This document shows positions 7,509 through 14,251 of a stretch of DNA of 26,150 nucleotides, piece after piece. The position numbers and the translations under genes were made by a program. How positions within the stretch are numbered: the stretch's first letter is position 1; each line of letters starts with the position of its first letter. The notes beneath the pieces were generated by a model. That model was not told the origin of the DNA. It saw only the letters and a list, made by a program, of their open reading frames with translations, and searched no databases. Origin of the DNA: Alphaproteobacteria bacterium (lineage in GTDB: Bacteria > Pseudomonadota > Alphaproteobacteria > Rhodospirillales > Rhodospirillaceae). Where the stretch lies: positions 1 to 26,150 of the forward strand of contig JADGDA010000006.1 in assembly GCA_015228695.1 (NCBI GenBank), written 5' to 3'.

Positions 7509-9521
7509 ATGGCGAACACCGGTAAAACGCCGTCGAGCATGGTTGCGTTCTGCACGCGGCCCTGGCACTCGCTTGCCGCGCTCCTGGCCGTGCTGGTGTT
7601 CGCGACCTTCGCCTGGGGGTTTTATCTCCTCGACCACTACAAGGACGACGGATTCTTTTCCGGGTACGACGACCTGTCCATTTCCGGCTTTCTGTTGCGC
7701 GACGTCGCCGGCATCCCGAACTCCCAACGCCTTCTTTCCCTGGTTCCCCCGGCCGTGGTCGGCGTCAGCGACCGGGGCGTGAACGCCACCGTCCTGGCCT
7801 CGGGGGCCATCGTCGGGGCCAACGGGTATGTGCTCACGACCCTCCATTCGGTGGCGAGTCTGCCCGACATCGACGTGCATGTCCGCACGACGACGGGGGT
7901 CAAGCGCTATCCGGCCCAGATCGTGAAGATGGAGCCGAAGCACGATCTCGCCCTCTTGAAAATGCGGACCGGCGACCGCTTCCTGTTCTTCGTCATGGCG
8001 GGGACCCAGGCGATGCCGGTGGCGACGCCGGTGTTCGGGTTCGGTTACGGCGTGCGGGGGGGTACCGTGTTCCGCGAGGGGCGGATCGTGGGCAACAACA
8101 TCTCCCTGACCACCGAAGCCTCTACGATCTCCCACCTGCTGGCGAGCGACGCCGTCTATTCGTGGGAGCAGAACGGCGGCCCCCTGGTCAATATCGCGGG
8201 CGAGTTGGTCGGCATCAGCATCGCCGTCACCTCTCCCTCCGGCCAGACGCAGGGCTACGCCGTTCCCGCCCACGTCATCGCCACCCACTTCCAGGACGTG
8301 GTGAAGTTCAAGATCGCCCCGCCGCCGCAGGTCCCTCCCGCCGCCGTCCAGCAGCAGCCTCCGGCATCGACCATGGGCACCCTTGTCGCCGCTCCCTATG
8401 CGGCGGCGGTCGCCATGCCCCGGCAACAGCTCCCCCCCCAGCAGCAGCAGCAGCAACCATCGGCGCAGCAGCCCGCCTCGGCCCCCTGGTGGGCGATGGC
8501 CAGGGCCCAGGTGGCCCGCGAGGGCGGCAACATCGGGATGAACGTGGCGGCACCCGCCGGTGTCTCCCCCGCCGCCGGGGCTCTTCCCGTGATGCCGGCG
8601 GTGCCGGTGCTGGCCGTGGACGCGGATCACGGGTTCGAGCTTTCCATCGGGGGCTATCAGGTCGGCAACATCGTGGGGCTGGCCCTTCTGGCCCTGATCT
8701 CCGGCGTCGTCGGCGGCATGATGACCATGGGCGGCGGCGTGATCCAAGTGGCCGGGATGATGATCTTCTTCGGTTACGGCATGTACCTGATCCGTCCGGT
8801 CGCCTATCTGACCAACGTTTTCGTCTATGGGGCCGCCGCCATCCGCAACGACCGTGCCGGGCTCGTCTCGTGGAGCAACGTCCGCGCCCTGGCTCCGTGG
8901 GGCGTCGCCGGCGTCGTCATCGGCTATTTCATCGGCAACGCCATCGATGACGCCATCGTGGCGATCATTCTCGGCCTGTTCGCTTTGCTGATGTCCCTGA
9001 AGGGGCTGCACGAAATCTTCTACGACAAGAAGGAAAAGGACATCCTGGTTTCCGCGAACGCCGAGTCCGCCGAGGCCGGCGATGCCGCCGTGGACGAACT
9101 GCTGGGAGAGAAAAAGGCCCGGGCCGTCACCCCCGAATCCGCCGATCACACCCGCAACGCCATCCTGGGCCTGCCCATGGGGCTGGTGAGCGGCATCCTC
9201 GGCATCAGCGGCGGTGTGGTCGAGGTTCCCCTGCAACGTTTCTTCGGTGGCGTGTCGCTCAAGAACGCCATCGCCAACAGCTCGGTTCTGGTGTTTTGGG
9301 CTTCGGTGGGCGGGGCCGCGGTCGCCTTTACCCACGGCATCGGCACCGGTCTCATCGACTGGCCGTCTCCGCTATCCCTGGCCCTGATCATGGTGCCGGG
9401 AGCCTATGTCGGCGGCCTTATCGGGGCCCGGCTGATGAAGGTTCTGCCCCTGATCGCCCTAAGGTGGATTTACACCGCGGTCATGCTGGCGACGTCGATC
9501 AAGTTGCTGTCGGTCAGTTGA
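7509..9521 (+). CDS. mamO: MamO, magnetosome pseudoprotease fused to a TauE/SafE-like domain
   Basis: A 670-residue protein: an N-terminal membrane anchor (about 18-40), a trypsin-like domain (about 75-270), a Pro/Gln/Ala-rich linker (about 275-380), then a TauE/SafE-type membrane domain with about eight helices (380-670). The protease His113 and Asp146 are present, but the nucleophile position is Asn222 (EQNGGP in place of GNSGGP), so it should not cleave peptides. His145 and His260 correspond, with a constant shift of three, to the surface di-histidine metal site of AMB-1 MamO (His148/His263 as I recall), which is needed for magnetite nucleation. The ATG at 7509 matches known N-termini; an in-frame GTG at 7464 would add 15 unlikely residues. 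The region upstream (7428-7508) holds no clear signal. Confidence 0.95.
   Translation: MANTGKTPSSMVAFCTRPWHSLAALLAVLVFATFAWGFYLLDHYKDDGFFSGYDDLSISGFLLRDVAGIPNSQRLLSLVPPAVVGVSDRGVNATVLASGAIVGANGYVLTTLHSVASLPDIDVHVRTTTGVKRYPAQIVKMEPKHDLALLKMRTGDRFLFFVMAGTQAMPVATPVFGFGYGVRGGTVFREGRIVGNNISLTTEASTISHLLASDAVYSWEQNGGPLVNIAGELVGISIAVTSPSGQTQGYAVPAHVIATHFQDVVKFKIAPPPQVPPAAVQQQPPASTMGTLVAAPYAAAVAMPRQQLPPQQQQQQPSAQQPASAPWWAMARAQVAREGGNIGMNVAAPAGVSPAAGALPVMPAVPVLAVDADHGFELSIGGYQVGNIVGLALLALISGVVGGMMTMGGGVIQVAGMMIFFGYGMYLIRPVAYLTNVFVYGAAAIRNDRAGLVSWSNVRALAPWGVAGVVIGYFIGNAIDDAIVAIILGLFALLMSLKGLHEIFYDKKEKDILVSANAESAEAGDAAVDELLGEKKARAVTPESADHTRNAILGLPMGLVSGILGISGGVVEVPLQRFFGGVSLKNAIANSSVLVFWASVGGAAVAFTHGIGTGLIDWPSPLSLALIMVPGAYVGGLIGARLMKVLPLIALRWIYTAVMLATSIKLLSVS
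8439..8456 (+). repeat. CAG trinucleotide run in mamO
   Basis: Five CAG codons and one CAA encode a run of six Gln in the linker between the protease-like and TauE-like domains of MamO. It is a simple-sequence stretch, likely to vary in length without breaking the frame. Confidence 0.8.
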
Positions 9522-9567
9522 TGGCCCGTGGTGGGCGGCGCCCGTCCGGCGCGACGAGGAAGGTTTG

Positions 9568-10332
9568 ATGCGGTTCGCGTTCGGGCGTTGGGTGGTGGCT
9601 GTGGCCGTGGGGGCGGTGCTCGCGGGACTGTGCCCGCCCGTGGGCCGGGCCGACTCCCAGCTTGCCTTCCGCGCGCCCCAGGTTCAGGCGGGGGGCGGCG
9701 CGGCCCAGGCCGAGCCGCCGAACTACGTGCCGGGCAAGGTCCAATTGTTCGAGGCGCACTGGCAGGGCCTGGATGGGCGGTTGATGACCGAGGAACTCCG
9801 GCGTAAGCTCCAGTTTCCGCAGGGGGTGCAGGGAATTCTGGTCGGAGAGGTGACCTTGAACGCGGCGGCGGCCGGAATCCTGGCCGGCGACATCATCATC
9901 AAGGTGGATGAGGGGACCGTCGCGACGATCGAGGATTTCCAGCGCCAGACCCGATTGGTCAAGGACCGGCAACAGGCCCGCCTCACCTTTCTGCGCAAGG
10001 GCAAGCAGGCCGAGGCGGGCGGCGGGGTGACCCTGTCGCAGTTGACCGTGGTCCTGCGTGGAAGCCCCGATCTGGGGTTCGCCCAGGTCGAGGGCGCCCC
10101 GATGATCGTGCCGGGGGCGGAGCGCCCGCACCCTTACCGGGGGCCGTGCACGAATTGCCACCCGGTCGGGCGTGGTTTCGAATTGACGCCCGACCCCGAC
10201 CTGATCACCCTGCCTCCGCCTCCGATCACGGCGGAGAAGGCATCGGGGGGGATGCGGCCGCACGAGGACAAGGGACCGTGCGAGGCGTGTCATGTGATCG
10301 TCAATCCGACTCCGGGCAGGCCGCCCTATTAG
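9568..10332 (+). CDS. mamP: MamP, PDZ-magnetochrome c-type cytochrome
   Basis: A 254-residue protein with a signal anchor (about 5-28), a PDZ domain (about 50-155, including GVQGILVGEV and AAAAGILAGDIIIKVD), and two CXXCH haem-attachment motifs (Cys194-His198 and Cys238-His242), each preceded by an H-P-Y or P-H-E-D context typical of magnetochrome domains. MamP is an iron oxidase in the magnetosome lumen that helps set the Fe(II)/Fe(III) balance for magnetite. The ATG at 9568 has GAGGAAGG five bases upstream. A TTG codon immediately before it is not needed. Length and domain order are normal, and it ends nine bases before mamA. Confidence 0.95.
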   Translation: MRFAFGRWVVAVAVGAVLAGLCPPVGRADSQLAFRAPQVQAGGGAAQAEPPNYVPGKVQLFEAHWQGLDGRLMTEELRRKLQFPQGVQGILVGEVTLNAAAAGILAGDIIIKVDEGTVATIEDFQRQTRLVKDRQQARLTFLRKGKQAEAGGGVTLSQLTVVLRGSPDLGFAQVEGAPMIVPGAERPHPYRGPCTNCHPVGRGFELTPDPDLITLPPPPITAEKASGGMRPHEDKGPCEACHVIVNPTPGRPPY

Positions 10333-10341
10333 AATCAGAGC

Positions 10342-11007
10342 ATGTGGGATCAGAAGATGGGACAGAAGATGGATTTCGTCGAAACCGTGGCCCTTTACGC
10401 CCAGTTCAGCGGGATGGTGGCGAAGCGGATCGCCAACAACATGGTCCAGGGGTTTCAATCCGTTTTTTCCCTTGATGAGGAAACCCGCCGCGACTTCTTC
10501 CGCGAGAGGGGGATCGAGCAGGCGAAACGGGGCCGTTATGCCGCCGCCGTGGCCGTCCTGAAGCCGATCCACGAGGCGGTTCCCGACGATGCCGAGGTGA
10601 TGCTCTATCTCGGCCTGTCCTCCTTGAGGGTCGGGCGCCAGGAGGAAGGATTGCTTCTTCTCGAAGGGGCCTATGCCGCGCTCCAGGACATCAAGTCGGC
10701 GACGGTTCTCGGCATCGCCTACAGCCAGGCCGGGCTCAACGACAAGGCGATTCCCTTCCTGCAAATGGCGGCCGACGCCAACCACAACAACTTCAATGTG
10801 CGCTATCGGCTGGGCTTGGCGTACGACAACAACGGCGAGCACGACAAGGCCATCGAGTGCCTCCTGGAGGCGCTGGAACTGCGCCCGGAGGACCCGAAGG
10901 TTTACCGCTCGATCGCCTTTTCCTACGAACAGAAGGGCGAGCACGAAACGGCGGTCGGCTATTTCAAGCGCGCCAGCGACCTGGAAGAGGCGCACGCGCA
11001 GGAGTGA
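10342..11007 (+). CDS. mamA: MamA, TPR scaffold protein of the magnetosome coat
   Basis: A 221-residue soluble protein. After a helical N-terminus, about five tetratricopeptide repeats run from residue 53 onward (for example GIEQAKRGRYAAAVAVL and GLAYDNNGEHDKAIECLL). MamA assembles on the cytosolic face of the magnetosome through its TPRs and acts as a protein scaffold. The N-terminal block with VAKRIANNMVQGFQSVFS is characteristic of MamA rather than of other TPR proteins. Start choice is uncertain: ATG at 10342, 10357 and 10369 are all in frame with weak ribosome-binding sites; the first is reported. It follows mamP by nine bases, so the two are co-transcribed. Confidence 0.94.
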   Translation: MWDQKMGQKMDFVETVALYAQFSGMVAKRIANNMVQGFQSVFSLDEETRRDFFRERGIEQAKRGRYAAAVAVLKPIHEAVPDDAEVMLYLGLSSLRVGRQEEGLLLLEGAYAALQDIKSATVLGIAYSQAGLNDKAIPFLQMAADANHNNFNVRYRLGLAYDNNGEHDKAIECLLEALELRPEDPKVYRSIAFSYEQKGEHETAVGYFKRASDLEEAHAQE

Positions 11008-11033
11008 CGATGGCGGGGTGAAGGGCATCGGCC

Positions 11034-11855
11034 ATGGCGGACCAGAGCGAGGAACGGTGGGATATGGACGAGGCCAGCACGCGGCGCGTGCGGCAGTCCG
11101 AGGCTCTGCTTGTCCAGTTGTATCGGGATGCGGTGGAGCCGGAGTCCAAAATTCCGGCCGTGCGCGGGCTGAAGATCATCGTCTTTGCCTCCCTGGTCTC
11201 CATGGTGCTGTTCGCGGCGACCCTCTTCTTCAACTACAACACGTTCGTCATGTTGCATGAGGACGTTCTCACCAAGGACGGCAACCTTCATTCCGCCATC
11301 CAGCGGCGGAGTAATCTGTTCAGCAATCTGGTTAAGCTGACCCTCAACCACGCCGCCCTCGAACACGCCATCTACTCGCACACCGCCGAGATGCGGACCG
11401 AGATCATCAAGAAAAGCAAGCTGCCCGAGGCGGTGGCCGAGAGCATCATCTCCCAGTCCGGGGCCCAGTCCGGGGCCCAGGGAACCAAGGGCCCGGACTT
11501 CAACAAGGTTCTTGAGGCCCTGTCCGGCGGTCAGGGGACGGAAGCGTCCCTGGGACGTCTGCTCGCGGTCGTCGAGCAGTATCCCAATGTCCGTTCATCG
11601 GAAACGTACAAGGACCTGATGAGTTCCCTCGTAGAGATGGAGGACAGAATTGTCCGCGCGCGGGAGGAGTACAATAATTCCGCGAGAATGTACAATACGG
11701 CCATATCGAAGTTTCCGTGGTACATGATGGCGAAGTGGGTCAATTTTGACAGGGCGGCTTATTTTGATGGGACAGCCGCCGCTGGTCCTGGTATTTCTCC
11801 AGAGTTGTATCAGCAGTTGTTCCCGCTGGTGGCGCCGAAGGGAGAGGGAAAATGA
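11034..11855 (+). CDS. mamQ: MamQ, LemA-family magnetosome membrane protein
   Basis: A 273-residue LemA-family protein: a cytosolic N-terminus with two Arg near 17-20, a single membrane helix (about 47-67, ending in the FFNYN motif), then a long coiled helical bundle. Residues 190-250 show the LemA signature (SSETYKDLMSSLVEMEDRIVRAREEYNNSARMYN, in parts). MamQ is required for magnetosome membrane invagination. The 3' third (about 11640-11830) is noticeably richer in A and T than its neighbours, but the frame is intact. Two identical 12-base units at 11457-11480 duplicate Ser-Gly-Ala-Gln. The last codons overlap the mamR start (ATGA). Confidence 0.95.
   Translation: MADQSEERWDMDEASTRRVRQSEALLVQLYRDAVEPESKIPAVRGLKIIVFASLVSMVLFAATLFFNYNTFVMLHEDVLTKDGNLHSAIQRRSNLFSNLVKLTLNHAALEHAIYSHTAEMRTEIIKKSKLPEAVAESIISQSGAQSGAQGTKGPDFNKVLEALSGGQGTEASLGRLLAVVEQYPNVRSSETYKDLMSSLVEMEDRIVRAREEYNNSARMYNTAISKFPWYMMAKWVNFDRAAYFDGTAAAGPGISPELYQQLFPLVAPKGEGK
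11457..11480 (+). repeat. Two perfect 12-bp tandem units in mamQ
   Basis: The unit TCCGGGGCCCAG occurs twice without a gap and encodes Ser-Gly-Ala-Gln twice in a loop between helices of MamQ. It looks like a recent in-frame duplication. Confidence 0.85.
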
Positions 11856-12103
11856 TTTGGCTTGCCGTGACCCGGACCGGTTCCATCCTCTCGTTGGCGG
11901 CGGCGGCGTTGCAGCTCTATGACCTGTTCGTGCGCGAGGTCAAGCCGAACCGCATCTACGCCACATGGGAGGCGGCCCGTTACCTTGGGGTCAGCCGCGC
12001 CGAGGTGATCGGTTTGATCGGCGAGGGCCGGCTGCGGGCCAAGCTCGTGAGCGGGAACTATCGGATTCCTGGTCAGAGCATACTGGAATATCTTGCCAAA
12101 TGA
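11852..12103 (+). CDS. mamR: MamR, small helix-turn-helix (excisionase-like) protein
   Basis: An 83-residue protein with a hydrophobic N-terminus (about 1-27, a possible membrane segment) and a MerR/excisionase-type helix-turn-helix at about 36-82. The pattern is T-W-E-A-A-R-Y-L-G-V-S-R, then L-I-G-E-G-R-L, a beta wing, and R-I-P-G-Q-S-I-L-E-Y-L. MamR affects magnetite crystal size and number in Magnetospirillum; a DNA target is not established. The ATG at 11852 overlaps the mamQ stop, and its own stop overlaps the mamB start, so Q-R-B form a translationally coupled trio. Confidence 0.92.
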   Translation: MIWLAVTRTGSILSLAAAALQLYDLFVREVKPNRIYATWEAARYLGVSRAEVIGLIGEGRLRAKLVSGNYRIPGQSILEYLAK

Positions 12104-13026
12104 AGGCTGCAACCTGCGGAGATTGCCGGGAAGAAGTGGTCTGGTGGGCCGTTTACGTCAATCTGGGCATGATGGTGTTCAAGGCCCTGCTTGGCGTGAT
12201 GAGCGGCAGCGCCGCCCTTGTGGCCGACGCCGTTCACTCCGGGGCCGACGTGGTGGCGAGCGGCGTCGTCCTTCTGTCGGTGAAGCTGTCCAATCGCAAG
12301 CCGAATGAGGAGTACCCCTTCGGGTACGGCAACATCCAGTTCATCTCCTCGTCGGTGGTCGGCCTGATCCTCTTCCTGGGCGCCCTGTACATCCTGTACG
12401 AGGCGGTCATGGCGATCGTGAACGACGACCTGACCGCGCCGAGCATCGTTTCCGCCCTGGGGGCGTTCGCGTCCATCATCGTCAACGAGCTGATGTATCG
12501 TTACCAGAGCTGCGTCGGCCGGGAGAACAACAGCCCGGCCATCATCGCGAGCGCCTGGGACAACCGCTCGGACGCCTTGTCGTCGACGGGCGTTCTGATC
12601 GGAATCCTGGCCTCGGTCGCGGGCTATCCGATTGCCGACACCCTGGCCGCGATCTTCGTCGCCGTCATGGTCGCCAAGATCGGGGTCGAACTCAACATCG
12701 ATGCGATCAAGGGGCTGCTCGACGCCTCGGTCGAGATGGACATTCTGCGCCTCGTCTATCACATCGCCATGGAGAGTCCGGGCGTCGAGGGCGTGCGCAG
12801 CCTGCGCGGCCGTTATGTCGGCGAGGACCTGCATATCGACCTCAACATCTATGTGCATGGCCAGCTTCTGATCCAAGAAAGCGATCTCATCGCCGAGAAG
12901 GTCCGCTCCCGGATATTCTCCGATGTCGATCATGCCCGTGACGTGCGCATCTCTGTGACTCCGACCATGGAAACGCGCACGAAGCGGGCGAAGGGGTCCC
13001 AGCTTATGATCGTCAAGCCCTCTTGA
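12100..13026 (+). CDS. mamB: MamB, cation diffusion facilitator essential for vesicle formation
   Basis: A 308-residue CDF-family protein, partner of MamM, with six membrane helices and a C-terminal cytosolic domain. Likely transport-site residues are His46/Asp50 in helix 2 (HSGAD) and Asp154/Asp158 in helix 5 (DNRSD). The N-terminal CxxC (Cys6, Cys9) followed by REEVVWWA is characteristic. In Magnetospirillum MamB is needed for membrane invagination and for iron transport. The ATG at 12100 overlaps the mamR stop; longer in-frame extensions read through mamR in the wrong frame. The C-terminal tail is about ten residues longer than I recall for MamB, and its last residues and stop lie inside a repeated palindrome. 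Confidence 0.96.
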   Translation: MKAATCGDCREEVVWWAVYVNLGMMVFKALLGVMSGSAALVADAVHSGADVVASGVVLLSVKLSNRKPNEEYPFGYGNIQFISSSVVGLILFLGALYILYEAVMAIVNDDLTAPSIVSALGAFASIIVNELMYRYQSCVGRENNSPAIIASAWDNRSDALSSTGVLIGILASVAGYPIADTLAAIFVAVMVAKIGVELNIDAIKGLLDASVEMDILRLVYHIAMESPGVEGVRSLRGRYVGEDLHIDLNIYVHGQLLIQESDLIAEKVRSRIFSDVDHARDVRISVTPTMETRTKRAKGSQLMIVKPS

Positions 13027-13060
13027 CGCGGGAGATGTCGTCAAGCCCTCTTGACGCGGG
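13010..13060 (+). repeat. Tandem 23-bp palindromic repeats across the mamB stop
   Basis: The 23-base sequence TCGTCAAGCCCTCTTGACGCGGG occurs perfectly at 13010-13032 and 13038-13060 (28-base period). Each copy contains a perfect 7-bp inverted repeat, CGTCAAG-(CCCT)-CTTGACG (13011-13028 and 13039-13056). The first copy encodes the last codons and stop of mamB; the second lies in the mamB-mamS gap, 45 bases before mamS. Two adjacent hairpins in the mRNA, or a paired protein-binding site in DNA, are both possible. There is no T-run. Confidence 0.85.
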
Positions 13061-13105
13061 GTATATCGACGCTGGCCGGGTTACTGGAAAAGGCGGGGAA
13101 AGAAG

Positions 13106-13657
13106 ATGAAGGCGGAATACGTGATTCTCGGCGCCGGGGCCGTTTTCGTCATCGGCATTCTTGGCGCGGCGATGATGCCGGATGAGGTCTTGCAGCGCGA
13201 CCACATGGACCCGGCCCCGATGAACACGGGGACGGCTCCCAACGCCTTGCCGGGGCAGCAGGCCATGAACATGCCCCGGACCCAGTTGCCGGCGCCCGTG
13301 GCGCGCAACGCGGCCATCCCCGGACTGATCCCGTTCACGCGGGCGGCGACGCAGCGTTACCGGGGCCGGGTGGTCTCGACCGTGGCCCTCGGCAGCGAAA
13401 TGGGTTGGGGGCAGGTGCATATCTGGATCTCCGACGGGGCCAATCCGGTTCAGGAAATCTCCCTCGCGCCCGATTGGTATCTGACCTATCTCGGATGCGG
13501 GGTCGTCGAGAATGCCCAGGTCGAGGGAATCGCCTTCAAATTCGACAAGGTGCAGGCGAACGTCGAGTTGTACGCCAAGACCATCACCGTCAACGGCAAG
13601 CAGTGCGGGCTGCGGAACGACGAGGGCTTTGCCCTTTGGTCGAATCAACTGAAATAG
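13106..13657 (+). CDS. mamS: MamS, magnetosome membrane-anchored protein
   Basis: A 183-residue protein with one N-terminal membrane anchor (about 5-25), a Pro/Met/Ala-rich linker (to about 75), and a globular domain (about 85-183) made mainly of beta-strands (YRGRVVSTVAL, GQVHIWISDG, GFALWSNQL). MamS is needed for normal crystal size and shape in Magnetospirillum; its biochemical activity is unknown, though a structural relationship to MamR-independent PDZ-like or OB-like folds cannot be judged here. Two Cys (about 132 and 172) are in the globular domain. The ATG at 13106 has GGGGAAAGAAG just upstream. The place between mamB and mamT supports the assignment. Confidence 0.9.
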   Translation: MKAEYVILGAGAVFVIGILGAAMMPDEVLQRDHMDPAPMNTGTAPNALPGQQAMNMPRTQLPAPVARNAAIPGLIPFTRAATQRYRGRVVSTVALGSEMGWGQVHIWISDGANPVQEISLAPDWYLTYLGCGVVENAQVEGIAFKFDKVQANVELYAKTITVNGKQCGLRNDEGFALWSNQLK

Positions 13658-13666
13658 GTTCCGTTC

Positions 13667-14212
13667 GTGGGTAAAAAACCCCCCGTCCGCAACTGGTTGA
13701 GCCGGTTTGTCCGCAGCAGGGGGGCCGTGGTGGCGCTGGTCGCCGTGTTCGGCATGGGGATGTTGTGGAACACCTACGGCAATACCTATTTCGGTCTGGC
13801 TCCGCATATGTCGACCCGGGTCGTCGAGGGGCAGTTGGTCGGGCGTCTGGCCGGGCCGGCCGAGGCGTCGATCATCGCTTCGATCTTTGCCGCGATTTCA
13901 CCCGAGCCGAAATTCAAGCTGATGACCATCCGCCACATTCCCCGGATCAAGAAGGGCGCGCCGATGCCCCATCCCTTCGTGGGCACCTGCCTCAATTGCC
14001 ATCTCTTTCTTGGCGGACCGGGCCCCGGAACCCAGTTCAAGACCCCGGTGGGGGCCGTGCTGGAGGAGTTGTCCAAGGTGAAGAAGCTGGGACCGCCGCT
14101 GCTGCCGACGTCGCAGATTCCGCACCCGCCGGCCGGGCGGTGCATCAAGTGCCACGACATCGTCGTCAAGGTGCCGACCGAAAAGAAAAAGGGCTTTCTG
14201 TGGAGCCTGTGA
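13667..14212 (+). CDS. mamT: MamT, magnetochrome c-type cytochrome
   Basis: A 181-residue protein with an N-terminal anchor (about 19-36) and two CXXCH motifs (Cys108-His112, CLNCH; Cys159-His163, CIKCH), each preceded by a Pro-His/His-Pro context as in other magnetochromes. MamT is a redox protein that influences crystal maturation, presumably passing electrons with MamP and MamE. The start is GTG at 13667, nine bases after the mamS stop, with a weak TAGG upstream. It is the last recognised mam gene here; mamU, which usually follows in Magnetospirillum, is not present, and the next gene belongs to a sugar cluster after 39 bases. Confidence 0.92.
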   Translation: MGKKPPVRNWLSRFVRSRGAVVALVAVFGMGMLWNTYGNTYFGLAPHMSTRVVEGQLVGRLAGPAEASIIASIFAAISPEPKFKLMTIRHIPRIKKGAPMPHPFVGTCLNCHLFLGGPGPGTQFKTPVGAVLEELSKVKKLGPPLLPTSQIPHPPAGRCIKCHDIVVKVPTEKKKGFLWSL

Positions 14213-14251
14213 CAGGGGGCTCCGCGTCTTTCATCAAGGGAATGCGTCCGG

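Noticed and set aside
4728..9335. Long - strand open frames opposite mamL-mamO (770 and 703 codons)
   Set aside because: They have low-complexity His/Arg/Gln/Asp composition with no domain pattern, and mirror real transporter and protease genes.
13010..13060. CRISPR-like array
   Set aside because: Only two copies with a 5-base separation and no spacer of normal length; no cas genes.
13023..13080. TTGACG in the twin repeats as a -35 promoter box
   Set aside because: No -10-like hexamer lies 16-18 bases downstream of either copy; TATATC at 13062 is too close to the second and too far from the first.
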